In this document: one piece after another, positions 37,673 to 46,953 of the stretch | Layout of the letters: each line of letters opens with the position of its first letter | Numbering within the stretch: the stretch's first letter is position 1 | DNA from: Okeania sp034190295 | GTDB lineage: Bacteria; Cyanobacteriota; Cyanobacteriia; Cyanobacteriales; Microcoleaceae | Direction of reading: 5' to 3' | DNA length: 64,000 nucleotides | Assembly (NCBI GenBank): GCA_034190295.1 | Contig: JAXHSW010000015.1 | Span: 1 to 64,000, forward strand | Notes under the pieces: generated by a model | What the model saw: only the letters and a program-made list of their open reading frames with translations | Told to the model about the DNA's origin: nothing | Database searches by the model: none | Position numbers and translations under genes: made by a program

Positions 37673-38542
37673 TTATATTTTATCGGCTTGTTGTTTAGCT
37701 ACATCGCTGTATTTTTGGTAAAGTTCAACCCTATTCATTGCCACATCATAACGTGAATAATTTGGAGAGACAGAAGCCATTAGTTGTGATGCTTGTCGCC
37801 ATTTGGAGGCGATCGCTATCCACTCCTCCTGAGACTGAGCTATTTTACCATCAGCAGCAGCTTCTTGAGCGAGTCGCACCGCTTGAGCAAAAGCTTCTTT
37901 CGACTCAGCTATAGTATCCTCTGAATTTTTAATAGTGGGGTCGGGAGACTGTAAGGTTGTATTTTCTGTAGTTGATATTCTATCTAACCTAGAAAAGTTT
38001 AGCCATTTATTAACTTGGATGCCCAAAACTAGCATCAGCAGACTTAGAAAAAAACCACCCATCATACCCAGTTGAAATTGATTTTGCTTTTCTATTTGAG
38101 CGCGATCGACACTTTTAGATAGATATATGGGAATTGGTTTAGGCTTACTTGTCTGAAAATGACGTGCTATTTGTTTAAAAATATTGGGCCTAGTCAAAGT
38201 AATTTGTTGAGACCAGAGCAACTTATCTTTTGGGTCTTTAGTAATTTCATCAAGCCATAGTAATTGCTGTTCTTGGACAATTCTACTATTAATATTTACT
38301 TTGCGGATATTACGAGGTGAAATGTCTTCGAGAGTATGCTTAACTTGCTGTACAAGGTTAGACTGTTCCAATTGTTCAATTTGGGGAGCTTCACATAAAA
38401 GCTGTAAAACACCATCAGAAAATATAGCTCTTATTCTTACATCTAATGTAGCAAGCTGTTGATTAAGAACTTGAATAATAGCTGCCACACTTCCTTGACG
38501 TGCTTGTATAAATATATCTATATTGTTAATTCGATCTATCAT
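37673..38542 (-). CDS. Conserved cyanobacterial single-membrane-span protein
   Basis: A 289-residue protein with three parts. Residues 1-120 form a conserved soluble domain (ARQGSVAAIIQVLNQQLA, VLQLLCEAP, ISPRNIRKVNINSRIV, LLWLDEI). A single membrane segment lies near residues 177-197 (GGFFLSLLMLVLGIQV), and a charged helical C-terminal part (EAFAQAVRLAQEAAADGK, SKWRQASQLMASV) resembles a tetratricopeptide-like or coiled-coil region. I recall similar proteins in many cyanobacteria but no established function. It is probably anchored in the plasma or thylakoid membrane. The start ATG at 38542 follows a weak purine-rich stretch. No operon partner is nearby. Confidence 0.75.
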   Translation of the reverse strand: MIDRINNIDIFIQARQGSVAAIIQVLNQQLATLDVRIRAIFSDGVLQLLCEAPQIEQLEQSNLVQQVKHTLEDISPRNIRKVNINSRIVQEQQLLWLDEITKDPKDKLLWSQQITLTRPNIFKQIARHFQTSKPKPIPIYLSKSVDRAQIEKQNQFQLGMMGGFFLSLLMLVLGIQVNKWLNFSRLDRISTTENTTLQSPDPTIKNSEDTIAESKEAFAQAVRLAQEAAADGKIAQSQEEWIAIASKWRQASQLMASVSPNYSRYDVAMNRVELYQKYSDVAKQQADKI

Positions 38543-39852
38543 TGGTAGTTACTGCAATTGATTTATTTAATAGTTAAGTCAGATGCTTAAATATGATTTT
38601 TAATCGATCTAAACTTTCTTATTCAGACTTCACACTTACCGAATAATTAAGGTTTAAAGCCTCTCACTCGCCGTGGATAAACAAGAAAAATTTTTCATTA
38701 TTAATCAATCCTATCCGTTTTCACTCTCGAGGTAATTATTAATTGTTGAAAGCGCTTTTCATTTAAGTAGACTACAAAATTATTTTTGCTTAGGGAGCAG
38801 GGAGTAGGAAGTAGAAAAATGCTTTTGCTACTGTAGTTTATCTATGTGAAAATCACTATATTACCGAAAAGAAAGCAATAAAATAAAATCAAATATAAAT
38901 AATTTTATACCTTTCTCTTAAGAGTAGATAGTAAGCATTTCCTCCGGAATGCGGAGCTAACAGCTATCAGCACCTCAGCACCTCAGCAATTAGTAATGAA
39001 TAATTATTTCTCAGGTTTGATCCTGGGACGCATGGCAGTAACTTTTTATTCTTTTTCAATTTCAAAGGTGGCTTTTGCGCAGACCCAAAATTAATAGCTG
39101 ATAGCTAATAGCTGACGGCTGAATGCTTACAGTAGATCGGGACAGAATTATCACTTTTTAGGAAGTCATATCATGTCCGGATAATTAGCGATCAAAAAAC
39201 TTTCTCTTTCTTTTCTTCTTTCTTCCCTCCTGTTTGCGGAGCATTCCGTAGGAAATTATAAATTCTGTTTGCGTAGCATGACAAACGGAAATTCAGAATT
39301 GCTGAATTATGAGTAGTTTATTTATAACTGTTCAACCGGACATGATATCAGACAGTATTAGCTATTGAAGTTAAGAGTTTTATACAAAATTCATTTCTAA
39401 GCTGCATAGAATAATATCTCGATCGGGGTTGATTGTAGATCGAGATAGACAAGTTTAATAAATTTGATAATTCTGTGCTACTTCACATAAAATTGGTATA
39501 ATATCCAACACCTACCACCTAATACCATCTCTCAAAAAGAATGCTATGTATGATTGGGTGGGGAAGTTGGTTCGTGTGGGAAGTTGGTTCGTGTGGGAAG
39601 TTGGTTCGTGTGGGGAGGGGTTAAAAGTAGGAAAAATCTATACTAACCAACTAATAATTGTCAAAAAAATACTTTGAATCTTGGTAAATATTGAGGTGTT
39701 AAAGTAGAACTGAAGTATAGCATTGCTTTTGGGAATTGGTATAAGACCTACGACCTACGACCGCGTCACCTAATTCTGTGCAGCCTCACATAAAATTGGT
39801 ATTATGTTAAAATTTGCAACAGCAATAGAGGGGTAAAAACAGGAAATTGACT
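38543..39852. repeat. 1.3-kb spacer with families A and G and a 17-bp repeat
   Basis: Bases 38637-38757 are a plus-strand family A copy. Bases 38935-39130 are family G (GCATTTCCTCCGGAATGCGG ... GGCAGTAACTTTTTATTC ... GCTGATAGCTAATAGC), with another fragment at 39228-39300. Bases 39561-39611 are three copies of a 17-bp unit (GGGAAGTTGGTTCGTGT). The leuD promoter should lie after 39650. No gene is supported. Confidence 0.75.
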
Positions 39853-40407
39853 ATGGCCCAATCCCTAAGTGGCAAAATATTTGTAGTAGATGACAATATT
39901 GATACCGACCAAATTATTCCCGCCGAGTACCTGACTTTGGTTCCTTCCAAGCCAGATGAATATGAAAAGTTAGGCAGTTATGCTCTATGTGGGTTGCCCG
40001 ATCGCTACGGTAAGTTTATCTCACCGGGAGAAATGAAAACCCATTATCCAATAATTGTGGCTGGAGAAAACTTTGGTTGTGGGTCTTCGCGGGAACACGC
40101 ACCTATCGCCTTGGGTGCTTCTGGCGTCCAAGCGGTAGTTTCTCAATCTTATGCTCGCATCTTTTTTCGCAATTGTTCGTCAACTGGGGAGTTATATCCT
40201 TGGGAGTCTATCGATCGCCTATGTGAGTTATTTGAGACTGGTCAGGAAGTTACTATTGATTTTGAAGAAAATCAGTTAACTAATCATACTCTTGGTAAGA
40301 CTTATCAATTGAAGTCTTTAGGAGAAGTAAAACCTGTCATTGACGCTGGTGGTCTTTTTGCCTATGCACGTCAAACAGGTATGATTTCTCAAAAAAAACC
40401 AAGTTAA
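39853..40407 (+). CDS. leuD: 3-isopropylmalate dehydratase small subunit
   Basis: A 184-residue small subunit of isopropylmalate isomerase (leucine synthesis), partner of the Fe-S large subunit LeuC, which is not in this window. It has the small-subunit swivel-domain motifs VDDNIDTDQIIPA (near 12-24), NFGCGSSREHAP (the substrate-carboxylate loop) and SYARIFFRNC. Length suits the archaeal/cyanobacterial short form, which may also act on (R)-2-methylmalate. I start at ATG 39853, six bases after AGGAAA; a TTG six bases earlier is less likely. A clear terminator follows the stop. Alternative aconitase-like substrates cannot be fully excluded. Confidence 0.93.
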   Translation: MAQSLSGKIFVVDDNIDTDQIIPAEYLTLVPSKPDEYEKLGSYALCGLPDRYGKFISPGEMKTHYPIIVAGENFGCGSSREHAPIALGASGVQAVVSQSYARIFFRNCSSTGELYPWESIDRLCELFETGQEVTIDFEENQLTNHTLGKTYQLKSLGEVKPVIDAGGLFAYARQTGMISQKKPS

Positions 40408-40423
40408 ATTTTTTATTTTCAGT

Positions 40424-40449
40424 AGGAGAGAAATTAATCTCTCCTTTTT
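40424..40449 (+). terminator. Rho-independent terminator after leuD
   Basis: An 8-bp stem AGGAGAGA / TCTCTCCT (40424-40431 and 40438-40445) with a six-base loop, followed directly by a T-run (40445-40449). It lies 17 bases past the leuD stop. It is close to symmetrical and might also serve the convergent TerB gene, though an A-run for that direction is weak. Confidence 0.85.
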
Positions 40450-40529
40450 GCTGTTCAAATTTTCGATGAGAAAAAGTAAAAGAGGGAAAAGGCAACAATA
40501 GATGAGTTGCTACATTTACGGTCGATCCA

Positions 40530-41012
40530 TTAATTTTGCATAAATTCCTGTAAACCACGAGTCATCATCTCAACTATTCCCTCTTGGTTATTCAGTTCAG
40601 TTTTTACCTCAGTTTCTATACGCTCCACTACATCACCAGGAAGATTAAGCAACTGCTTTAAATTTTCATAAGCAGCTTCTTCATCTTCATTAATCTTTGG
40701 TTCTTCAGGAGTACGAGAACTACAAGCAATTACTTCATAACCCAACTTTAGCACCAGTTCCCGTTCTTGTTGGGATTGTAATTTAGGAATTGACTCCCCT
40801 AATGGGATATTTTGCATAAAATAATCCCTTAATTCTTCCTGAAGTTGTTCCTGTCGATCTCCTGTAGCAAAAAGACTACTGAATCGATTTAACATTAAGT
40901 CCACTTCTTCTTTCGCCAGTTGTCCGTCAGACCATGCCATATAAGCGACAATCCGCAACAAATTCATCTGGCGTGGAGTAATAGATGGAGGTGGAGGTGG
41001 TTGCACTGCCAT
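40530..41012 (-). CDS. TerB-family protein
   Basis: A 160-residue TerB-like protein. After a proline-rich start (VQPPPPPSITPRQ) come LLRIVAYMAWSDGQLAKEEVDLMLNRF, the classic TerB first half with acidic loop SDGQLAKEE, and a second half centred on VLKLGYEVIACS...NEDEEAAYENLKQLLNLP. Unlike the 25360 protein it has a C-terminal acidic helix ending LQEFMQN. TerB folds bind divalent metal; the cellular role of stand-alone cyanobacterial copies is not known. It converges on leuD, 122 bases apart, sharing the terminator region. Confidence 0.82.
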   Translation of the reverse strand: MAVQPPPPPSITPRQMNLLRIVAYMAWSDGQLAKEEVDLMLNRFSSLFATGDRQEQLQEELRDYFMQNIPLGESIPKLQSQQERELVLKLGYEVIACSSRTPEEPKINEDEEAAYENLKQLLNLPGDVVERIETEVKTELNNQEGIVEMMTRGLQEFMQN

Positions 41013-42159
41013 AGATTTTTCCTCAATTTTTGGCTATTCATAGCTAAGGTTTTAACCTATCATCAACTCAGCAATTATTATCCAATCGTTGACAATTTTT
41101 AACTGAATCTGGGAAAAGTCCCACTTGGGTGGAGGGCAAGAACCGCAATTATCCGGACTTGATATTATAGAGCTTTTCATATTGATGACCTCACGTCACA
41201 ATCACTTGTCCTTTAGGGACGTGACGTTCCATGGAACCTCCTTACTGTGGTTTACCGAAATGAAAACTCCTGTAATATTATGGTTAATTAATGTGACTCG
41301 ATCTCAGTATATTTCGGTAGACTTGAGCAGGATCGAACCAACGAGATGTCTTAGTCTAAAACTAGGAATGCTGAAACCCCTATTTTTCCTAGATTTCTTA
41401 AAAACATACACTGTAATATCATGTTCGGTTGAATAGTTATAAATAAACGACGGAGTCCTCAGTCCTCAGGAGGGAAGAAGAGGAGAAAGTTTTCTCCAGA
41501 TCGCTCTTATCCGGACATGATATAAATTGTCAACTAAGTCAAAACTCCCCCTACTCCCACACTCCCTCAAGAAAGTGTTTGAAAAATGCTATTCATAGAG
41601 GTTCTAGAGGTTAGGGAAAGGATGCGATCGCATTGTTTTGGTTATCTTGAGGTTGGTCTAAGACCCGATCTCTCCTGATGACGGAAGCGTCGAGATGTTT
41701 GCGTAGCATCGACCTTGGAAAGGAAAAACCAATCAATGTTGCGGTTTGAAAATAGCGCGTGCTATAGTGAATAAAATGTGATGGCTAAGTTAGCAGTTTC
41801 TAGGAGAGCTGTCGGAACTATCTGATTTGCTCTTGTGAGCTATCTATAGCACGGGAAAGAGTTAGTTAGACTGATAGTGAACCTTAGACAGAGAAATGTT
41901 TTTCCCACTGTTGACTTTTCCCTGCTATAGCACCTATTTTAGCGGTCGTCTTAGTCATTGAAATTTTCTTCTTCCAGCTTAATATCGACTGTGATCTATA
42001 TCATTAGTTAGTCAACAGAAGTATCACGAACTAAGGTTCACGTTATCACTAAACAAGGTTCATGTTATCACTAAATTATACTTATAGAAATCACTTACAA
42101 ATCACATCAAAATATCGCATAATTACCTTGTGTTTAAAATTAGCAAGGTAGAAAAAATC
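41013..42159. other. 1.1-kb spacer without a supported gene
   Basis: Bases 41193-41227 contain inverted ACGTCAC / GTGACGT arms. A 103-codon plus-strand frame (41125-41436) overlaps them and has no recognisable family. Bases 42033-42076 are two copies of a 22-bp unit (AAGGTTCACGTTATCACTAA / AAGGTTCATGTTATCACTAA) about 85-125 bases before the STAS gene, and 41874-41886 (GATAGTGAACCTT) is an inverted relative. These could be regulator sites for that gene. Confidence 0.55.
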
Positions 42160-42477
42160 ATGGCTCTCTTAATTCGTCCTTTAGGTGATTTTAATAAAAA
42201 AAAGAGTTCTCTGCTACAACAAAAGTTGAAACACATTCTAGCTAATAGCTCAGAACATTGCTGTGTAGTAGACCTTGCCACTATCCATTCCATTAATAAT
42301 TATGGATTAGTGACTTTGGTAACATTACACCGTATAGCCAAGAAAAACGGTTGTAACTTATATCTAATAAATTTGAGCGACCCAGTTAAATATTATCTAG
42401 AACTTACTGGACTAGACAAAAAATTTAATATTAAGCAGAATGTGAAAGATGTTAACTATACTCAGGTAGTAAACTAA
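42160..42477 (+). CDS. STAS-domain (anti-sigma antagonist-like) protein
   Basis: A 105-residue single STAS domain, as in anti-sigma-factor antagonists that switch partner kinases. It shows the beta-strand CCVVDLATIHSINNYGLVTLV and LYLINLSDPVKYYLELTGLDKKF. In the usual family the loop reads I-D-S-S-G and the last Ser is phosphorylated; here it is I45-N46-N47-Y48-G49, so the phosphoacceptor Ser is absent and a Tyr is in its place. This hints at a constitutively active or differently controlled antagonist. I start at ATG 42160, preceded by AAGGTAG, rather than ten codons upstream. The kinase or phosphatase partner is not in this window. Confidence 0.85.
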   Translation: MALLIRPLGDFNKKKSSLLQQKLKHILANSSEHCCVVDLATIHSINNYGLVTLVTLHRIAKKNGCNLYLINLSDPVKYYLELTGLDKKFNIKQNVKDVNYTQVVN

Positions 42478-43325
42478 CTTTTTGTTCTCATGTTATCAAT
42501 CCGGAGAAGGGTTATTTGATGATTTAGAACTCATAACTCAAAAGAAAGGAAGGATTATGTACTGACTACCGTCTGTGATGGCTAAACTTAGCTGGAGTCA
42601 TTTCAGTTATAAGTTATAAGTTATCAGTTATCAGCACCTCTGCAATCAGGAGGCTTGAAATAAGGAATAGTCTCTTTGTTTTATCCCTTAAAAAAGGGAG
42701 GCGCATACCCACAATTTTTCGGTAATAGTAGTGATATAGAATTCGATTATACAGTATATGTTTATAATTCTATCCACACTTCAATATTAAATCAGACCAT
42801 CTACCCATCTTTCCATTCACTAAAGTCAAAATTCAAAAGTTATATTTTATATCAAATTCGTTGAATTCGGTATAAAAAAACGTTCCATCTTCAACCATTA
42901 CCAAATATTTCTCGATCTCCACATCTCCCCATTCACTAAAGTCAAAAGTAAAAAGTAAAAATTCAAAAGTTATATTTTATATCAAATTCGTTGAATTATT
43001 TATATAACTATATTTACATAATGAATCAGAACTGCTACTACTAATGCCAGAATTAGTTCATTTAATTCTTGATAGAGTTGGGTGTATCATTTTATAAATA
43101 CAGACTTTGAATAATTGAGGTATTTGAAATAGAAGTTGTTTGAGGATATATTTCTCAAGCACTTAGAATTGAAAAATCATGGATATGAGAACTTAAGAAG
43201 GAAGAAAAATTACGATCTATTCCTTGTGTTGAAGTGTTAAAAATATACTACTTGAAAGAGCGATCGCCTCAAACTTAGTTGATGCCAAATTAAACCATGA
43301 CGAAAATCAACTACAACAATAAATT
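42478..43325. repeat. Spacer with a family A piece and direct repeats
   Basis: Bases 42608-42640 are TTATCAG/AGTTATA heptamers. Bases 42645-42725 are a minus-strand family A piece (CCCTTAAAAAAGGGAGG ... TTTTTCGGTAA). The phrase TATATTTTATATCAAATTCG occurs at 42840 and 42971 as a direct repeat of about 37 bases. No gene is supported between 42478 and 43325. Confidence 0.65.
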
Positions 43326-44279
43326 TTACCAATTCCGATATAATTTTTCAACATCAAACATAATCTCTTCATTTGGTAATCTAATCTTTGATTTTTGTCG
43401 TTCATAAAGACTTTCCACCGCCGTTGTATCCTGGTAAATAACAGTAGCTGCAGCCTGTAAAAATGATTTTTGAAATAAAAACTTGAAGACCGGATTTTTG
43501 AACTTTCCATATAACAAAATAAATGTCTTTGTTACGTTTTCAGTTTCTGGATAAACAATGTGAGTTTGAACAATTTCACCTACTGGTGTTTGAGCCAAGA
43601 ATGTTGTAGTTGAAGGAAAAGAATATTCTAGAGTATTGTTCATTACTTTAGGAATTATTCCCAAAGCTGGATTTTTCAAAATTTCTCCAAAAGTATTTTC
43701 CGCTCTTGTTATATATTGTTCTACTTTAGCATAATATCCATTAGTTTGATATGACTTAACATCACATGAGGTAATTTCAAACAAATCCTTATGAGTACCA
43801 TTTTGATGATTATAGTCATAGTTAACAAGCATACTACTTAAAAAATCTGCCTGAATACTCTTTTCTCCACTTACTCCAATAAATTCATATTCCTCAGTTA
43901 CTTTTTGAATTAACTCAGGAATTGGTAATCTTGGCTCATATCCACAATAAGTCCAAAGACAATCTTCTTTAACAATCAATTCTAAAGGTTCGGTAATTGG
44001 TTGAATGTCTAATTTTCCTGCCTTATATAATTTTCCTGCTCCATCAAATTCTAGAGCGTGAAAAGGACAAGTTATTGTGTTTCGTTCTTGACAAATCCAC
44101 CCTTCAGATAAGGGAGCTTGAAAATGAGGACAGATATTATCGAGGGCAAAAACTTCGCCTTTTTTGTTCTGCCAAATAACATAATCTTTCCCATTTAAAG
44201 TGATTTTTTTAGGTTGATTAACTCCTAGCATAGACTTATGAGCAATCAACCAAGGTGCGCCTGGTAAAATCGGTTCCAT
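43326..44279 (-). CDS. Rieske [2Fe-2S] oxygenase-like protein
   Basis: A 317-residue protein with an N-terminal Rieske domain: C50-P-H52 and C71-PF-H74 bind a [2Fe-2S] cluster. The remainder (residues 100-317) resembles the catalytic part of Rieske non-haem iron oxygenases, with a possible mononuclear iron site in NYDYNHQNGTHKDLFEI (Asp and two His). These enzymes hydroxylate or demethylate aromatic or cyclic substrates with a reductase partner. The substrate is unknown. It is shorter than pheophorbide a oxygenase and lacks the C-terminal CxxC of that group. The neighbouring AhpD-like gene (same strand, upstream by 222 bases) may be co-expressed. Confidence 0.87.
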   Translation of the reverse strand: MEPILPGAPWLIAHKSMLGVNQPKKITLNGKDYVIWQNKKGEVFALDNICPHFQAPLSEGWICQERNTITCPFHALEFDGAGKLYKAGKLDIQPITEPLELIVKEDCLWTYCGYEPRLPIPELIQKVTEEYEFIGVSGEKSIQADFLSSMLVNYDYNHQNGTHKDLFEITSCDVKSYQTNGYYAKVEQYITRAENTFGEILKNPALGIIPKVMNNTLEYSFPSTTTFLAQTPVGEIVQTHIVYPETENVTKTFILLYGKFKNPVFKFLFQKSFLQAAATVIYQDTTAVESLYERQKSKIRLPNEEIMFDVEKLYRNW

Positions 44280-44501
44280 ATCTACCTCTTATATAGTTTG
44301 GAGTGGGGGAGTGGGGGAGTAGGGGAGTAGGGGAGTGGGGGAGATTGAATATTGAAGTAATTATAGAATTATCATTATATAATATATTAATTATATAATC
44401 GGATTCTATATCAAAAATTATGTTTACTAACACAAAAAAATGCTTTAATTTCCTCTAGATAAATAGAAGATTGTATTATTTATGAATTCTGAACTTAAAT
44501 A

Positions 44502-45056
44502 TTATTCAAATAATAATTCCCTGGCTCCAGCATAACCAAATTCTACTATTTGACAAGCCATTTGTTCATAAGCTCCAGACTCATTTGGTGTAGTAGTTGC
44601 TAAACCATCTACATAGCGATTAAACATACAAAAAGCTGCTGCAATTAATACTGTGTCGTGAATTTCTCTATCTGTTGCGCCTACACATTTTGCCTCTTGA
44701 ATATCATCCTCATAAACTTGTTTGCCACCAAGCTGTACATTTGCTGCTATTACCAATAGAGCTTTGAGTTTTTCGGTAATATCTGCATTCTCAACGTTGT
44801 CATAAACTGCATCAACTAAATTACTATTGCGTTTGAGTAGTTGTTTTGCAACCGTACCATGAACACCTGTACAAAACTTACATTCGTTCAAGTGGGATAC
44901 ATAAGCAGCTATTAATTCCCGCTCCTCAACTGATAGGGGTGAGTCTCCTCTCAATAAGGTTTCGCTCAATTCCAACAGCAGTTTGCCTGTATCTGGTCGA
45001 TATTTCATTAACCCCACAATGCCGGGAAAGCCTGATGGTATATCTATATGTGCCAT
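44502..45056 (-). CDS. AhpD/carboxymuconolactone decarboxylase-like peroxidase
   Basis: A 184-residue all-helical protein of the AhpD/CMD superfamily. The redox motif is E58-C59-KF-C62-TGV-H66, the ExxxCxxCxxxH-like active site of AhpD-type alkylhydroperoxidases, which reduce peroxides through a thiol pair. A TetR gene is divergently placed 346 bases away, and a perfect palindrome lies just upstream of this start (45076-45093), so repression by that TetR protein is likely. The Rieske gene follows on the same strand. Together the set suggests an oxidative or xenobiotic response; that is inference. Confidence 0.88.
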   Translation of the reverse strand: MAHIDIPSGFPGIVGLMKYRPDTGKLLLELSETLLRGDSPLSVEERELIAAYVSHLNECKFCTGVHGTVAKQLLKRNSNLVDAVYDNVENADITEKLKALLVIAANVQLGGKQVYEDDIQEAKCVGATDREIHDTVLIAAAFCMFNRYVDGLATTTPNESGAYEQMACQIVEFGYAGARELLFE

Positions 45057-45075
45057 CTGTCGCTCCTGTTTTTAT

Positions 45076-45093
45076 TAACTAAATATTTAGTTA
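45076..45093. promoter_or_regulatory. Candidate TetR operator palindrome
   Basis: A perfect 18-bp palindrome, TAACTAAATATTTAGTTA, 20 bases upstream of the AhpD-like start codon and within its likely promoter. A half-site relative (TTAACTAAAAATTAA) lies at about 45158-45172. The size and symmetry suit a TetR-dimer operator, and the tetR-type gene is the divergent neighbour. Binding is inference. Confidence 0.7.
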
Positions 45094-45402
45094 GTTATTA
45101 ATATAAAGCTTTTAAATGTGGTTTGTCAAGAGTTAACGAAGCAGATGCTAATATTAATTAACTAAAAATTAAGGCCATATTTTGGCCATAGCAATTAGTG
45201 TAAAGCTTGGCCTTTTCAGAGCAAGGCATTAATGAAGTCAGAAGTCAAAAGTCAGAAGTCAGCAAGTGTACCCACCCCTAACCCCTCCTGGGAGGGGAAG
45301 TAAGGATTTTGAGCAACCCTCCAAAAACCCGATCGCCAATTAAGGTGGGGTTTTAGACCCAATTATTTTGATAAACTTTTTGGGAGTCTATTTATAACAG
45401 TT
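45094..45402. repeat. Family C repeat before the TetR gene
   Basis: Bases 45236-45376 are a family C copy (AAGTCAGAAGTCAAAAGTC ... GAGCAACCCTCCAAAAA ... GGGGTTTTAGACCCAATTAT). It ends 27 bases before the GTG start of the TetR gene, so the TetR promoter lies inside or upstream of the repeat. Confidence 0.75.
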
Positions 45403-46074
45403 GTGAACCATCAAGGCAAAAAAAAACCATCGCCTAACAAGAAAGAAAGGTTGCGCGATCGAGAAGCAACAAAAGCAGAAATTTTAAATGCAGCAGAAGA
45501 GGAATTTGCGAAATATGGTTTAGCAGGGGCAAAGATAGATGCGATCGCAGCTCGTACAGGAGTAACAAAAGCCATGATTTACTATTACTTCAAAAGTAAG
45601 GATATTTTGTATCAGGAGGTTTTTCAACGCTTGGTCAGAGAACTTAATCAGATGATTCAGCAGTCCCACCTGGAGCAGTTGCCAGCCGCAGTAGCTTTGA
45701 AAATGGTAATACGTTCAGCGATCGCCTACGAAGCATCTCATCCGTATAGAGGGAGACTGTGGTTCCATGAAGCAATTCAAAATCAGGGAAAATACGGAGA
45801 ATTAACTGGTTGGCAAGATAGCTTTGTATTTTTAATGGGTATTTTGGAGCGGGGAATAGCAGAAGGAAGTTTCCGACAGGTTGACCCATTTTTGACAACT
45901 ATAAATATTTTGGGGATTTGTGTTTTTTATTTTGATGCTCAAGAAAATCTTAGTTATCTCAAACCCGATCGACAACTTTTGAGTCAGGAAATGATTGAAA
46001 AACAAACTCAAGAAGTCATCAATTTAGTTCTAGGTGGCGTGCTTTTATATTCAGAAAACTCTAGTAAAATTTAA
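45403..46074 (+). CDS. TetR-family transcriptional regulator
   Basis: A 223-residue TetR-type repressor. The N-terminal DNA-binding domain has ILNAAEEEFAKYGLAGAKIDAIAARTGVTKAMIYYYFKSKD (helix-turn-helix about 44-67), closest to the RutR/YcdC-like group. The C-terminal helical part has no recognisable ligand signature. I take GTG at 45403 as the start because the highly basic leader (KKKPSPNKKERLRDR) directly precedes the domain; a shorter start is possible. It is divergent from the AhpD-like gene and its probable operator lies at 45076-45093. A family C repeat sits immediately upstream. Confidence 0.9.
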   Translation: MNHQGKKKPSPNKKERLRDREATKAEILNAAEEEFAKYGLAGAKIDAIAARTGVTKAMIYYYFKSKDILYQEVFQRLVRELNQMIQQSHLEQLPAAVALKMVIRSAIAYEASHPYRGRLWFHEAIQNQGKYGELTGWQDSFVFLMGILERGIAEGSFRQVDPFLTTINILGICVFYFDAQENLSYLKPDRQLLSQEMIEKQTQEVINLVLGGVLLYSENSSKI

Positions 46075-46230
46075 AAGACAAAAAAAAGTTAAATTTGTCT
46101 CTAGTAACTTAATTGGTTGATTTTTACCTCTATAATTTATTTTTAAGATTTTGGCATCTATTCAGGATAGACTATCGTCTGAATAACTGTTTATCTTGAC
46201 GATCCCAAATCAATAATTTACCAAGATTTT

Positions 46231-46917
46231 ATGTTTAAAAATAGAAGTTTTCGATTAGTATTAAGTACTATTTTATCTATAATAATCTGCTTAAGTATTG
46301 GTTATTTTACTCCGAAAAATTGGTCCTGGGGTTCTTGCGATATGGCTTTATTAGACAAAGGTATATCTATCTATATTTATAATACTGGTATCCATACAGA
46401 TATTCTAGTTCCAGTCAGAACTAAAAATTGGGATTGGCAACAATATTTCAACTTAAAATTAATAGCTAATCAATCAGTTTCCATAAATTATTTAGCTTTT
46501 GGCCTTGGCGATCGAGCTTATTTTCTCGAAACTTATACTGGGACATCATTGCCAATTGTTACCATTATGAAGGCCATGTTCCTACCAACACCCTCTGCTA
46601 TGAGGGTATTAGCATATCAAAATATTCCTCAACAATATGAAATTAAGTGTGCTATAATTACTAAAACTAATTACCGTAGGCTGATGGAATTTATCAATAA
46701 TTCCTTCCAGTTAGATACCCAAGGTAATAAAATCAACCTGCTCGTAGACACTAATTATGGAGGAGGTTTTTATGCCGCAAAAGGTAGTTATTCAATTTTA
46801 AGAGCTTGTAATGATTGGACGGCAGAAGGTATGGAATTAGCAGGAGTAAAAACTCCTCTATGGTCAGGACTTTCTAGTTCGATTATGTATCATATTAACA
46901 GTGGGTGCAACTGTTAA
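46231..46917 (+). CDS. DUF2459/TIGR02117-family protein
   Basis: A 228-residue protein with an N-terminal membrane anchor (residues 8-25, VLSTILSIIICLSIGYF) and a periplasmic-type domain. Family marks are IYIYNTGIHTDILVP, YLAFGLGDRAYFLET and YSILRACNDWTAEGMELAGVKTPLWSGL. TIGR02117 was named from occurrences near urease genes, but its function is not known; none are present here. The catalytic-looking His (GIHTD) and Cys-Asn (RACNDW) resemble a papain-like peptidase or amidase arrangement, which is only a guess. The stop is 36 bases before hisA, so the two genes may share a transcript. Confidence 0.85.
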   Translation: MFKNRSFRLVLSTILSIIICLSIGYFTPKNWSWGSCDMALLDKGISIYIYNTGIHTDILVPVRTKNWDWQQYFNLKLIANQSVSINYLAFGLGDRAYFLETYTGTSLPIVTIMKAMFLPTPSAMRVLAYQNIPQQYEIKCAIITKTNYRRLMEFINNSFQLDTQGNKINLLVDTNYGGGFYAAKGSYSILRACNDWTAEGMELAGVKTPLWSGLSSSIMYHINSGCNC

Positions 46918-46953
46918 AAAAAATAGTAGTTTTGAATACAAAAAATATTGTCT

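Noticed and set aside
41300..41360. Possible tRNA on the minus strand (GGTTCGATCC)
   Set aside because: The T-stem does not pair and no acceptor or anticodon stem could be found around it.
41125..41436. A 103-codon plus-strand frame
   Set aside because: It has no family resemblance, crosses an inverted repeat, and has no clear ribosome-binding site.
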